Part shown: in pieces, positions 42,756-49,817 of the stretch
Numbering within the stretch: the first letter of the stretch is position 1
Layout of the letters: every line of letters starts with the position of its first letter
Assembly: GCA_963720735.1 (NCBI GenBank)
Contig: CAVRGL010000001.1
Coordinates: forward strand, 124,001-188,000
Direction: 5' to 3'
DNA from: JBBRHQ01 sp963720735
GTDB taxonomy: Bacteria; Actinomycetota; Thermoleophilia; Solirubrobacterales; 70-9
Length of the DNA: 64,000 bases
Program-made: the position numbers and the translations under genes
The notes under the pieces: model-generated
The model's input: the letters and a program-made list of their open reading frames with translations, nothing else
The model's database searches: none
What the model was told of the DNA's origin: nothing

Positions 42756-43160
42756 CTACTCCGACAGCCCAGCGGCTTCGAGGGCTTCCTGCTTCGTCTG
42801 GTAGAGCGTTAGCGAGGTCTGTTTCCCGTCCCGGAACGTCGTCAGCCAGGCGCTTCGAGCCTGTACTTCGATGCCGTCTCGTCCTCCAAAATATGTGACG
42901 TTCTCCGCGATCACGAGGCCGTCCTCGATCTCTACCGGATGATCGACGAGCTCTATTCGGGCGCTCTTGAACGACCGGTTGAAACGCTGCATAAACACCC
43001 GGATCTCGTTGTGCCCCCGAAAGACACGCGCATCGAGCCCGTAAGAGTTGGACCAATCCAACACGGCGTCGGGCGCCCAGTCCGCCAACATCCCGTCGAC
43101 GTCACCGCGGTTGTATGCCTCGATACCCCGGCGCACGATCTCCACGTTCTCCTGCGACAT
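42756..43160 (-). CDS. SnoaL/NTF2-like protein (array copy 4)
   Basis: The 134-residue product begins MSQENVEIVRRGIEAYNRGD and ends EALEAAGLSE. It carries MLADWAPDAVLDWSNSYGLD, HNEIRVFMQRFNRSFKSARI and YFGGRDGIEVQARSAWLTTF, a typical SnoaL layout where the early Asp/Trp cluster lines the pocket. It is first in an operon and precedes the glutaredoxin-like pseudogene. Confidence 0.92.
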   Translation of the reverse strand: MSQENVEIVRRGIEAYNRGDVDGMLADWAPDAVLDWSNSYGLDARVFRGHNEIRVFMQRFNRSFKSARIELVDHPVEIEDGLVIAENVTYFGGRDGIEVQARSAWLTTFRDGKQTSLTLYQTKQEALEAAGLSE

Positions 43161-43169
43161 CGCCTGCGC

Positions 43170-43175
43170 AGTATC
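43170..43175 (-). promoter_or_regulatory. Candidate leaderless -10 element (GATACT)
   Basis: It has the same GATACT plus nine-base block as at 39762, ending nine bases before the ATG of array copy 4. Similarity to the 53131 and 55771 copies extends upstream through GGCTCCAACCTGAGC and a CCGCCCGAACTGAGC block, which here overlaps the stop codon of the beta-propeller gene. Confidence 0.6.
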
Positions 43176-43212
43176 GCTCAGGTTGGAGCCGAGGAATGGG
43201 CGCTTGTGGGGC

Positions 43213-44490
43213 TCAGTTCGGGCGGAACGAGTTGGGAGGTGTCGGTGGGCAGAACTTCAGATGGATGCCGTGGCGCTCGAGCGCATCGCAGATTCTCGTC
43301 AAGACGACGAAGGCGACGCAGCGGCCCTGGTTCTTGAAGCCGAACTGCTGCGAACCGCCGTTTTTGCATTGGTTGAGGGTCGTCGGTACCCGTGGCGCTG
43401 GGCTCACGGCCACGGCCACTGGGCCTTCCCCGTCCGCGACGATGGCGGGATTCTTCGGCGAGAGGGCCCCGTCTGCGCCCACGTCGTACTGGGAGATGAT
43501 GTTGCTGGCTGAGTTGGCGACGTAGACGCTCTGGCCGTCCGGACTCACCGCCACCCCGATCGGAGTGTTGCCCGTGGCGACCATGGCTGGGCTCTTGGGT
43601 GACAGTCTGCCGCCCGTATCGACGTCGAACTGCGAAACGGCGTAGGCCCCCGGGAGGTCGTTGGTGGCATAGACACTTCGACCGTCCGGACTCACCGCCA
43701 CCTCTTGCAGGAAGTCGTGGGGGGCCGCTGTAGTCGGACTCTTCGGCGAGAGCGCCCCGTCTGCGCCGACGTCGTACTGTGAGATGCCGCCGCCGCGGGG
43801 AAGACTTGCTCCAAGGTTCGCGACGTAGACGCTCTCGCCGTCGGGGCTCACCGCCACGCCTTGCGGGTCGTCGCCTGCACCCACCGCGGGAGGACTCTTG
43901 GGTTGAAGCACGCCGCCGGGGCCGACGCTGTACTGGGAGACCGTGGCCCCGGAACCTTCGATGCGGTTGGTGACGTAGACGCTTCGACCGTCCGGGCTCA
44001 CCGCCACGCCGATTGGAAAGACCCCGGCCGGAACCGTTGCGGGACTCTTCGGCGAGAGCGCCCCGTCTGCGCCGACGTCGTATTGGGAGACGTCGAAGCC
44101 TTCATTGTTCGTTACGTAGACGCTTCGACCGTCCGGGCTCACCGCCACCCTCCCTGGGACGTCGCCGGCCGACACGCTGGCCGGACTCTTCGGAATGAGC
44201 GCCCCATCCGCGGCAATATCGAACTGGGAGACGCCGACTCCGTTTACGACGTAGACGCTCGCGCCGTCGGGGCTCACCGCCAACCCGGCCGGGGAGCCGG
44301 CAATGGTCACCGTGGGCGGGTCGAGCGGCACTAACCGCCCCCCTGCGCCGACGCCGAACTGCGACACGGTGCCGCCAAGATGGTTGGTGACGTAGACGAA
44401 CGGCGCGGCCTGGGCGGGCGCCGCGGTCCATGCGGAGGCCACCGCCACCGTCAGCGCCGCGACTGCCTGACGCAGGAAACTCGTCTTCAA
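43213..44490 (-). CDS. Secreted YVTN-type beta-propeller protein
   Basis: The 425-residue exported protein has a signal peptide (AVAALTVAVASAWTAAPAQA) and about seven repeats of the VAVSPDGxSVYVTN blade motif, as in lactonase-like and surface-layer YVTN propellers. Repeats contain QYDVGADGALSPKSP. The C-terminus (about 370-425) adds a cysteine-containing segment, with NQCKNGGSQQFGFKNQGRCV, which resembles a module also found in the neighbouring secreted protein (44644-45267). Binding or structural roles are likely; the 6-phosphogluconolactonase residues are not evident. The start is TTG 44490, and the promoter carries a palindromic operator. Confidence 0.85.
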   Translation of the reverse strand: MKTSFLRQAVAALTVAVASAWTAAPAQAAPFVYVTNHLGGTVSQFGVGAGGRLVPLDPPTVTIAGSPAGLAVSPDGASVYVVNGVGVSQFDIAADGALIPKSPASVSAGDVPGRVAVSPDGRSVYVTNNEGFDVSQYDVGADGALSPKSPATVPAGVFPIGVAVSPDGRSVYVTNRIEGSGATVSQYSVGPGGVLQPKSPPAVGAGDDPQGVAVSPDGESVYVANLGASLPRGGGISQYDVGADGALSPKSPTTAAPHDFLQEVAVSPDGRSVYATNDLPGAYAVSQFDVDTGGRLSPKSPAMVATGNTPIGVAVSPDGQSVYVANSASNIISQYDVGADGALSPKNPAIVADGEGPVAVAVSPAPRVPTTLNQCKNGGSQQFGFKNQGRCVAFVVLTRICDALERHGIHLKFCPPTPPNSFRPN

Positions 44491-44509
44491 CAGGGCCTTC
44501 TTTCAACCG

Positions 44510-44557
44510 GGTGCAGGGCCCCTCAGGGGGTCTAGCACCGCCGGCGCTGCGGGTCAA
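44510..44557 (-). promoter_or_regulatory. Palindromic promoter/operator of the beta-propeller gene
   Basis: On the minus strand TTGACC (44552-44557), 17 bases, then TAGACC (44529-44534) form a promoter. The 30-base stretch 44510-44539 covers the -10 and is an inverted repeat: GGTGC at one end, GCACC at the other, with CCCCT-G-AGGGG in the centre. The same arrangement occurs before the next secreted protein gene. Confidence 0.65.
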
Positions 44558-44643
44558 GCCGGTCGAGCCGCTTGGGACTTCCGGCCTCGCAGGGCTCTGA
44601 CGGCGCAAAGGACCGAGGCTCGACCAAGCAGCCAGCCGGCCGT

Positions 44644-45267
44644 TCAGCCATGGGTGACAAACCTGATGCACAGCCCCAGGTTTTCGAACCCAGCCGACTG
44701 CCAGCCGCCGTTCAGGCATTGGGCCTTCGACGTCGGCAGGGGTTGCGCGTCGAAGACAACGGCGCGGCCATTCAGCGGTACCGTGCCGCCCGGAGTCGAA
44801 CAGTCGGAGGATCCGCCGGCGAAGCCGAAACGATCCAGGCCCGAGCCGCCGTGGTCCTCCAATGTGAACTTGACAGGGCCGTAGGGGACGACGAAAGCAT
44901 CCCCGATCAGCTCGATCGCATTGTCGATCCCGATCACCGCCGTGCTCCCCGTGACCTGCAGGCAGGTTGGGGTCCCTCCAAGTTGAGCTGGAAAAATCTC
45001 GCCTCTGATCTCGACGAAGCCGCTCATCCCCGCGGATCCGCCGGGGTCTTCGCCCGACGGACCGCTATGGACATCAATGTTGATGTCCTGGGTAGCGCCC
45101 CCGATGATGGCGGTGCCTGTTGCGGTGGCCGTGTCCAGCTGCGGGACGGGAGGCGGTGGAGGTGCCGCAACGGATGTGGTTGGCGCAACGATCAGCGCCA
45201 ATAGCGCCAATCCGAGAATCAGCTTCAACCAGCCCAGCGGCGCACTGCGAAGGGGTGCGATTGGCAT
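44644..45267 (-). CDS. Secreted protein of unknown function
   Basis: The 207-residue product has an N-terminal signal segment (LKLILGLALLALIVAPTTSVAA) and a mainly beta-type body. The last about 50 residues (AQCLNGGWQSAGFENLGLCIRFV) match the C-terminal Cys module of the adjacent beta-propeller protein (QCKNGGSQQFGFKNQGRCV), so the two share a small domain. It is transcribed from its own palindromic promoter on the minus strand. Function is unknown; an extracellular carbohydrate- or surface-linked role is only a guess. Confidence 0.75.
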   Translation of the reverse strand: MPIAPLRSAPLGWLKLILGLALLALIVAPTTSVAAPPPPPVPQLDTATATGTAIIGGATQDINIDVHSGPSGEDPGGSAGMSGFVEIRGEIFPAQLGGTPTCLQVTGSTAVIGIDNAIELIGDAFVVPYGPVKFTLEDHGGSGLDRFGFAGGSSDCSTPGGTVPLNGRAVVFDAQPLPTSKAQCLNGGWQSAGFENLGLCIRFVTHG

Positions 45268-45320
45268 AGAGGCAAACCTCCTCGACCCTACGACCTTCGG
45301 ATACGCAAACCAATTCAGCC

Positions 45321-45368
45321 GGTGCAGGGTCCCTCAAAGGGTGTAGCACCGCAGACCTTCCGGGTCAA
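45321..45368 (-). promoter_or_regulatory. Second palindromic promoter/operator
   Basis: TTGACC (45363-45368), 17 bases, TACACC (45340-45345) on the minus strand. The stretch 45321-45350 repeats the GGTGC to GCACC inverted layout with CCCTTTGAGGG in the middle. The -35, spacer length and palindrome register are the same as at 44510-44557. Confidence 0.65.
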
Positions 45369-45538
45369 GGCGGTCGCGTCCGTCGCTTTACGCCACCCCG
45401 CCGAGCTCTTGCAGGAGGCACAGATGCGCGTTTGGTGGGGGATTTGCCGCTGACGGACGTATATGAGCGATGGCTCCCAGCCCACGCGTGAGGCTCCCCC
45501 CTCCCCCTGGGTGTGATCTCCACGTTCTCCTGCGACAT
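45365..45538 (-). pseudogene. SnoaL start running into a dispersed repeat
   Basis: ATG 45538 begins MSQENVEI, identical to the SnoaL array start and coupled to the unit above by TAG-GCG-ATG. After eight codons the sequence enters a repeat (45421-45512) also found near 48.2 kb. It continues as a 57-residue frame with KSPTKRASV and ends at 45365. The SnoaL body is missing. Either a SnoaL copy was cut and sealed to the repeat, or the repeat inserted behind the start. Confidence 0.6.
45421..45512. repeat. Dispersed repeat R, copy 1
   Basis: A roughly 92-base element matches 48181-48272. A 60-base core is about 77 percent identical by hand count, sharing GCGCGTTTG, TGGGGGATTTGC, TGGCTCCCAGCC and a G/C-rich end (CTCCCCCTGGGTG). 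On the minus strand both copies can encode GSH...SP(T/N)KRASV in the same frame. Confidence 0.6.
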
Positions 45539-45541
45539 CGC

Positions 45542-45949
45542 CTAATCCTTGAGCCCTGCGGCTTCAAGAGCCTCGGTCGGGGTGTCATAGGCCCTGAACC
45601 GAATCACCCTGGCATCGCGGAAAGTCCATACGTGGCCGGCCGTGCTCTCAATCTCCTGTTTGCTGTCCTTCACCCGTCCGTGCATGCGGACCAGGACAAC
45701 AACGTCATCGCCTCCCTCGATGAAATCCTCGGCCTCCTGCCGGAACATCTCCCAAGCCTTGAACACATCACGAGTCGCAGCCTCGACGCCCTCGATCCCG
45801 TGATAGGTGCCGACCCCAGTCAGACCCGACATGCTGGACGACCACAACCACTCGATCTGGGGGTCAAAGACCTCGCGGGCTGCCCAGAAGTCGCCGCGAG
45901 CCATCGCCTCCTAGACCCTGCGCATCGCCTCCACATTCTCCTGCGACAT
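45542..45949 (-). pseudogene. SnoaL/NTF2-like protein with an amber codon at position 13
   Basis: From ATG 45949 the frame reads MSQENVEAMRRV, then TAG, then EAMARGDFWAAREVFDPQIEW and on through a full SnoaL body ending EALEAAGLKD. The rest of the frame is intact. Either the gene is a recent pseudogene, or translation restarts at the in-frame ATG three codons later (MARGDF, 45904), giving a 120-residue protein without the conserved N-terminus. Readthrough of the TAG is a third option. Confidence 0.75.
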
Positions 45950-45958
45950 CGCCTGCGC

Positions 45959-45964
45959 AGTATC
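45959..45964 (-). promoter_or_regulatory. Candidate leaderless -10 element (GATACT)
   Basis: Intact GATACT block nine bases before the ATG of the amber-containing SnoaL copy. Here a TTGCCC hexamer lies 18 bases upstream, the best -35 among the six copies. Confidence 0.6.
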
Positions 45965-46115
45965 TTGCGCCGGGGGGTGTGGGGGCAACCCCTTCGCCGC
46001 TTCGCTTTGACGACCGCCGCGAGATCGTCTCCGGGTGGCTGGGGGATGAGAAAGCAAGGTAATCGCCATGCCTGGGCCTCTTCCGAAGCCGAATGCCCGT
46101 TGGTTGTGAGCGTTG

Positions 46116-46526
46116 CTACTCCGACAGCCCGGCGGCTTCGATGGCTTGCGCGTGGCTCAGGAAATCCTGCGAGCGGAGGATCTTCCGGTCTCGGAAGGTG
46201 ACGAGCTGCCCGAATTCCTGGCCGAGCTCGATCCCGGTCGTCCGGCCGCTCACCTCGAGATGACCGAGGAGAAGAAGCGACTCGCCGAGGTCGCGAATCT
46301 CCTGAACCTGACTCGTGAAACCTCCCCACGCCTCACCGCGATACTCCTCCCAGACCTCTCGCATACCGTCGTGGCCCCGATAGGTACTTTCTGTGCCCTC
46401 CAAGGCTCGCTCAATGGCGGTATGCCACTCGACCTCGGGATCGGCCTCGGCCAGGAAGGCGTCCAGGTCGTCGGCGTCCCAGGCCTCACGGGCTCGCAGG
46501 AGGGTCTCTACGTTCTCCTGCGACAT
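46116..46526 (-). CDS. SnoaL/NTF2-like protein (array copy 5)
   Basis: This 136-residue product begins MSQENVETLLRAREAWDADD and ends AIEAAGLSE. The core has EADPEVEWHTAIERALEGTE, YRGHDGMREVWEEYR and VQEIRDLGESLLLLGHLEVS. It is the second gene of a pair, coupled to copy 6 by TAG-GCG-ATG. Confidence 0.92.
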   Translation of the reverse strand: MSQENVETLLRAREAWDADDLDAFLAEADPEVEWHTAIERALEGTESTYRGHDGMREVWEEYRGEAWGGFTSQVQEIRDLGESLLLLGHLEVSGRTTGIELGQEFGQLVTFRDRKILRSQDFLSHAQAIEAAGLSE

Positions 46527-46529
46527 CGC

Positions 46530-46919
46530 CTACTCCTGAAGCCCGGCGGCTTCGAGGGCCTTCTTGTGGTCCGCATAGATGCGCCACCGGATGCAGGAGT
46601 TGTTGTCAAAGACCATCACCCAGGTGAACGGCTGCTCGACTGGAACCCCGCTGGCTGCGCCCAGCCCGGACTGAAGAACGACCACGACGATCGTTTCGCC
46701 GAGGTCGCGGACCTCTTGCACCTCGACGCGAAGACCGCCGATCGCTTGTGCGAAGCCTTCGAGAAATGCGCGGACCTCGTCACGGCTGTTGTACGCGCCG
46801 ATCTCGTCCTCGAACTTGACCTGTGGGTGAATAAGCACGTCGAACTCCGGGCCCAGCTGCCCTGTCGCGTTGGCGTGGTCTATGACGCGTTCCAGCAGCT
46901 CGACGTTCTCCTGCGACAT
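46530..46919 (-). CDS. SnoaL/NTF2-like protein (array copy 6)
   Basis: The 129-residue product runs MSQENVELLERVIDHANATG to KKALEAAGLQE. The core has LIHPQVKFEDEIGAYNSRDE and VQEVRDLGETIVVVVLQSG. ATG 46919 is chosen because upstream in-frame sequence (MRSDRF...) is not conserved and the GATACT block sits there. Its CAGGAG-TAG end provides the ribosome-binding site for copy 5. Confidence 0.92.
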   Translation of the reverse strand: MSQENVELLERVIDHANATGQLGPEFDVLIHPQVKFEDEIGAYNSRDEVRAFLEGFAQAIGGLRVEVQEVRDLGETIVVVVLQSGLGAASGVPVEQPFTWVMVFDNNSCIRWRIYADHKKALEAAGLQE

Positions 46920-46928
46920 CGCCTGCGC

Positions 46929-46934
46929 AGTATC
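46929..46934 (-). promoter_or_regulatory. Candidate leaderless -10 element (GATACT)
   Basis: GATACT ends nine bases before the ATG of array copy 6, with the same following bases as the other copies. The divergent small gene starts at 46950, so two promoters may lie back to back here. Confidence 0.6.
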
Positions 46935-46949
46935 TCGCGAATAGGCGCT

Positions 46950-47270
46950 ATGTCCGCCCCACTTGCCAGCGTTCGCACCGTGGACGAGGAAGCGATCACT
47001 GCGCATCCAGCGTTCAGGGGCCTAATGGACCAACTCGCCCGGCAGATGGAGCATCTCGACCCCTCCGTTGCCCCCAACCGGATCGACTTGCTCCGCGCCC
47101 AGCTCCACCGAATGCTTAGAGAGGGCACCGAGCACCGCGACTGGATCGTCGCCTTCCTGGAGCGGCTCGATAAGCACGCATTTCTTCGAGCGCCGCTTGA
47201 GCGCCTTGACCAGATTCAACGGGAGCGGGCTGAGATGAGGATCTGGGACGGCTCTGACCCGAGGCGCTAA
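46950..47270 (+). CDS. Small helical protein of unknown function
   Basis: ATG 46950 opens a 106-residue frame, MSAPLASVRTVDEEAITAHP, predicted mainly helical with heptad-like leucines (LMDQLARQMEHLDPSV, RIDLLRAQLHRMLREGTEHR). The frame is open much further upstream, but that part is the reverse of SnoaL genes. Codon pattern and absence of other genes support it moderately. No family is recognised. Confidence 0.5.
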   Translation: MSAPLASVRTVDEEAITAHPAFRGLMDQLARQMEHLDPSVAPNRIDLLRAQLHRMLREGTEHRDWIVAFLERLDKHAFLRAPLERLDQIQRERAEMRIWDGSDPRR

Positions 47271-47308
47271 GGCTCCGCCCCGGCGGCGGAACGGTTCCCG
47301 AGCCGCTG

Positions 47309-47644
47309 CTAACCCTCGGGGCGAAACGGACCTTCGTCGGGTTGGCGATACATAGGGGCTACGCCATCGCCCTCAAGTTGGCCGATATGGGTGTCGATCC
47401 GCCGGGCACATTCGCTGCAAACCCGGACGAGCACGTCCAGTTGGCCGATCGGCACCATCCCCGGATCGCAGCCCATCTCCCGCTCGGCGATCACCGCCAA
47501 TACCCCCGTCGCTTGATCCAAGGAGATACGAGCCTGCGCGGAGACCACGCCAATCACGAACTCTGCCTCGCCTTGGACGGCGAAGCCGGTGGTCGTGTCG
47601 CCTCGGCCGCAGACGATGCAGGGTTCGTACGACGCAACTGCCAT
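47309..47644 (-). CDS. Small protein with two CxxC pairs
   Basis: The 111-residue product has CIVC near the start (about residues 9-12) and CSEC near residues 75-78, a possible zinc site, around a hydrophobic middle (EFVIGVVSAQARISLDQATGV). No known family was recognised. ATG 47644 lies just behind GGAGGG, an unusually tight spacing. It could be a redox or zinc-finger-like adaptor. Confidence 0.6.
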   Translation of the reverse strand: MAVASYEPCIVCGRGDTTTGFAVQGEAEFVIGVVSAQARISLDQATGVLAVIAEREMGCDPGMVPIGQLDVLVRVCSECARRIDTHIGQLEGDGVAPMYRQPDEGPFRPEG

Positions 47645-47785
47645 CCCTCCACCAACGGCGGGACAGGGCGATCGTCAGCGGTCTCGTTCTTTTTTGGTGC
47701 CGCATTCCAAAGACCGCTAACCGGGGCGGCTAAGCACCCCGCTGGCCTTGAGGTCCCATCGTCAATCCGTCGAGAGGTGTCGCAC

Positions 47786-47807
47786 GCCTCGCACGCGCGT
47801 GCGAGGC
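47786..47807. promoter_or_regulatory. Perfect 22-bp palindrome upstream of a secreted-protein gene
   Basis: The centre is CACGC/GCGTG, with arms GCCTCG and CGAGGC completing a 22-base perfect dyad with no spacer. It ends 31 bases before the TTG start of the plus-strand gene at 47839. A perfect dyad of this length is most likely a dimeric repressor or activator site. Confidence 0.65.
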
Positions 47808-47838
47808 TCTGCCGTCGACACGAAAGAGGAGGTCGTTC

Positions 47839-48129
47839 TTGAGGCATAGGAAGCTTTGCGTGACGATTGGCATGGTGGCCGGTGTGTATCTGTCCGCGCT
47901 CGCTCCCATAAGTCAGGCGGGGACCGTCTGCAACGAGGCAGAGAACTCGCACCGCGGCGGCTATGTCGTCTCGGATGGGATCGTTGACCCCGTCCCGCCC
48001 GCGTTCCTCCGCGGTTCGCAGATGAGGGTGGGCAACGACAGCGCTGTGGGCCTGGACAACGCGGCGGATCGTTCGCCCGCGCTGCGCCAGTGTGAGCCAG
48101 CGGACGGCGATGACGGAGGCCCAACGTAA
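47839..48129 (+). CDS. Small secreted protein of unknown function
   Basis: The 96-residue product has a signal peptide (LCVTIGMVAGVYLSALAPISQAG, cleavage near residue 27) and a mature part of about 70 residues with two Cys and an acidic tail (PADGDDGG). The start is TTG 47839 with AGAGGAGG six bases upstream. The palindrome at 47786 lies in its promoter region. Confidence 0.65.
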   Translation: MRHRKLCVTIGMVAGVYLSALAPISQAGTVCNEAENSHRGGYVVSDGIVDPVPPAFLRGSQMRVGNDSAVGLDNAADRSPALRQCEPADGDDGGPT

Positions 48130-48149
48130 GCCGCTCCTAGACTAACCCC

Positions 48150-48175
48150 TCAAAAGCCGGCGGCTTCGAGGGCAC
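48150..48175 (-). pseudogene. Remnant of an SnoaL 3' end
   Basis: On the minus strand the bases read ALEAAGF and TGA, the last seven codons of the SnoaL family, with nothing of the body. It adjoins repeat R copy 2, which is the mirror of the 45.4-kb locus where repeat R adjoins an SnoaL start. Confidence 0.5.
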
Positions 48176-48180
48176 TAGGA

Positions 48181-48272
48181 CAGAGGCGCGTTTGTTGGGG
48201 GATTTGCGGCTGGCTGGCCTATCTAGTAAATGGCTCCCAGCCGGGCGGGGGGCTCCCCCTCCCCCTGGGTGC
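48181..48272. repeat. Dispersed repeat R, copy 2
   Basis: This matches 45421-45512 as described there. Its flank on one side is the SnoaL 3' remnant. The interval 48130-48387 otherwise holds no gene. Confidence 0.6.
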
Positions 48273-48387
48273 CGGATCAGGCTCGCACTTCGGCTTCCGC
48301 TCACGCCTCGCCTCGATTTAGGCCAGGGCCGAGCGGCCAGCTGCACCAACAAGCGCAAGGCTTAACCGCCCGGCATGAATACGAGGG

Positions 48388-49143
48388 TTAGTGATCGAAC
48401 ACCAGGGTGCTGACGAGCCCTGCGTGGTCGGAGTCCCAGTAGCCGTTCACCGGCTGTCGGCCGGTCACCGACGAGGTGACCAGCCCGACCTCGTTCGGCG
48501 CGTTGGTAAGCACGTGATCGACCTGGTGGTCGAAATCGCTGACGTTGCCGAGGTTGTCGGTGATGATGCTGGTGTTTAGGCAGCAGCCCAGGGGATCAGC
48601 CGTGCTCCGCTCGAAGAAGCCCGCGTTCTGCAGCGCCTGGTAGGCGAGGCGGTCGCCGCCTGAAACTGTGTCGTCGTCGGAGTTCAGATCGCCGATCAGG
48701 ACCACCGGCTCGTCCCCGGTGGCGGGGCCACCGGGCGCGACCAGCTCCTTGGCCTGCGCCTCGCGGATCGTCGGGTCGCCGAAGGCCTCTAGGTGAGTGT
48801 TGACCAGCCGGAACGAATGGGTGCCGCGGACCTTGACGTCGGCGTCGGTCCAACCGCGCAGGACGTGCACGGTGACGAGGCCGGCGACAACGGGCGAGTA
48901 CCGAGAGGCCGCGGCCTGATCCGTCCACCGGGCCGCCACCCTGGCCGGGGTGGCGTCGATCGGGAGAGTCGCGAGCGGCTCGGCGCGGCGCAGCCGCGCA
49001 GGGGTCCAGAACTCCGCGGCGCCACCGGAGGCAGCATGGTGGATTCGAACGCCGGTGGGGTCGGAGACTCGCGCGCCCGAGGGCGCGGCGGCGGCCAGTG
49101 CAACCGCGCAGACGAGCACGGTTGAGCATGAGGCTCGCAGCAC
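48388..49143 (-). CDS. Chimeric secreted protein ending in an endonuclease/exonuclease/phosphatase half-domain
   Basis: The 251-residue product has a signal peptide (about residues 8-24). Residues 30-65 (EFWTPARLRRAEPLATL) resemble the propeptide region of secreted trypsin-like peptidases. From about residue 88 (VHVLRGWTDADVKVRGTHSF) the sequence is the C-terminal half of an EEP-fold nuclease or phosphatase: VNTHLEAFG, IGDLNSDDD, SDFDHQVDHVLTN and WDSDHAGL contain the catalytic Asp/Asn/His. The N-terminal EEP half with its Glu metal ligand is absent, so activity is doubtful. The GTG start at 49143 overlaps its AGGAGG site, so the exact start is uncertain. Confidence 0.7.
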   Translation of the reverse strand: MLRASCSTVLVCAVALAAAAPSGARVSDPTGVRIHHAASGGAAEFWTPARLRRAEPLATLPIDATPARVAARWTDQAAASRYSPVVAGLVTVHVLRGWTDADVKVRGTHSFRLVNTHLEAFGDPTIREAQAKELVAPGGPATGDEPVVLIGDLNSDDDTVSGGDRLAYQALQNAGFFERSTADPLGCCLNTSIITDNLGNVSDFDHQVDHVLTNAPNEVGLVTSSVTGRQPVNGYWDSDHAGLVSTLVFDH

Positions 49144-49157
49144 CTCCTATGTATCGG

Positions 49158-49802
49158 TCAGCGACCCGAAGGCTTGACCGCGGAGGGCAGGACGGTCACC
49201 TGGCGGGCGAAGCTCTCTGCGGCGATCAGCTCCAGTGCCTCGCTGCGCCGAAGGGCGAGGATCGCCTTCCCGGGTTGCAGGGAGATCAGCGGAACCCCCT
49301 CGGCAGCCACATAGGTACGGCCGGGCCCGGCGCCGCGAGGCTCGCTGGTGACGATTACGTCGACCCGCGCCCGGGCGGGCAGCGGCCCGCTCGCCTCCAG
49401 CGCCTCCGTCCCGGATACCCGGATCTCGACCGGCCGGCGGCCGCCGCCAAGGCCCGGAGGACCAGGGGTCGTCGACCGGGGCCGGCGCAGCTCGGAGGCA
49501 GTCAGGTAGGAGCCGGCCGGCAGGTCCGCCACAAGCTCGAGCCCGACCGCCTGGGGCGGCGCCCGCAGCGCTCCGGGCGGGACGAATCGCGCCGGCACGC
49601 GGCGAAGCTCGAGCGCTCCGGCAAGGGTCGCGGGATCCAGCGGCCTCCCGGCCCCCAGCGCCTCCCGGGTCACGAGCACCTGGCGCAGCTCGCCGTAGGT
49701 GTTGGCGACGCTCGACCCATAGCCATCGACGATCGCCCCTGCCAGCACCGCAGCGAGGACCGCGAGCGTCGCGAACGCCGCCGCTCGCCGGCGTCTGCTC
49801 AC
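49158..49802 (-). CDS. cpaB: SAF-domain CpaB/RcpC-like pilus assembly protein
   Basis: The 214-residue product has one N-terminal membrane helix (about residues 7-25) and a SAF-like domain (VLVTREALGAGRPLDPATLAG, VPPGALRAPPQAVGLELVAD). Proteins of this family assemble the Flp pilus or bind cell wall. It is shorter than typical CpaB. It is the last gene of an operon with a histidine kinase and a response regulator and lies 11 kb from tadA-tadB-tadC. Confidence 0.75.
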   Translation of the reverse strand: MSRRRRAAAFATLAVLAAVLAGAIVDGYGSSVANTYGELRQVLVTREALGAGRPLDPATLAGALELRRVPARFVPPGALRAPPQAVGLELVADLPAGSYLTASELRRPRSTTPGPPGLGGGRRPVEIRVSGTEALEASGPLPARARVDVIVTSEPRGAGPGRTYVAAEGVPLISLQPGKAILALRRSEALELIAAESFARQVTVLPSAVKPSGR

Positions 49803-49817
49803 CGGGTGGGTAGCCGC

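Noticed and set aside
46113..46949. Plus-strand frame upstream of the small gene at 46950
   Set aside because: It is antisense to SnoaL copies 5 and 6; only the part after 46950 is free of them.
47677..47718. 8-base inverted repeat AGCGGTCT/AGACCGCT with 26-base spacing
   Set aside because: Short arms and long spacing can occur by chance in high-GC DNA; no promoter alignment was convincing.
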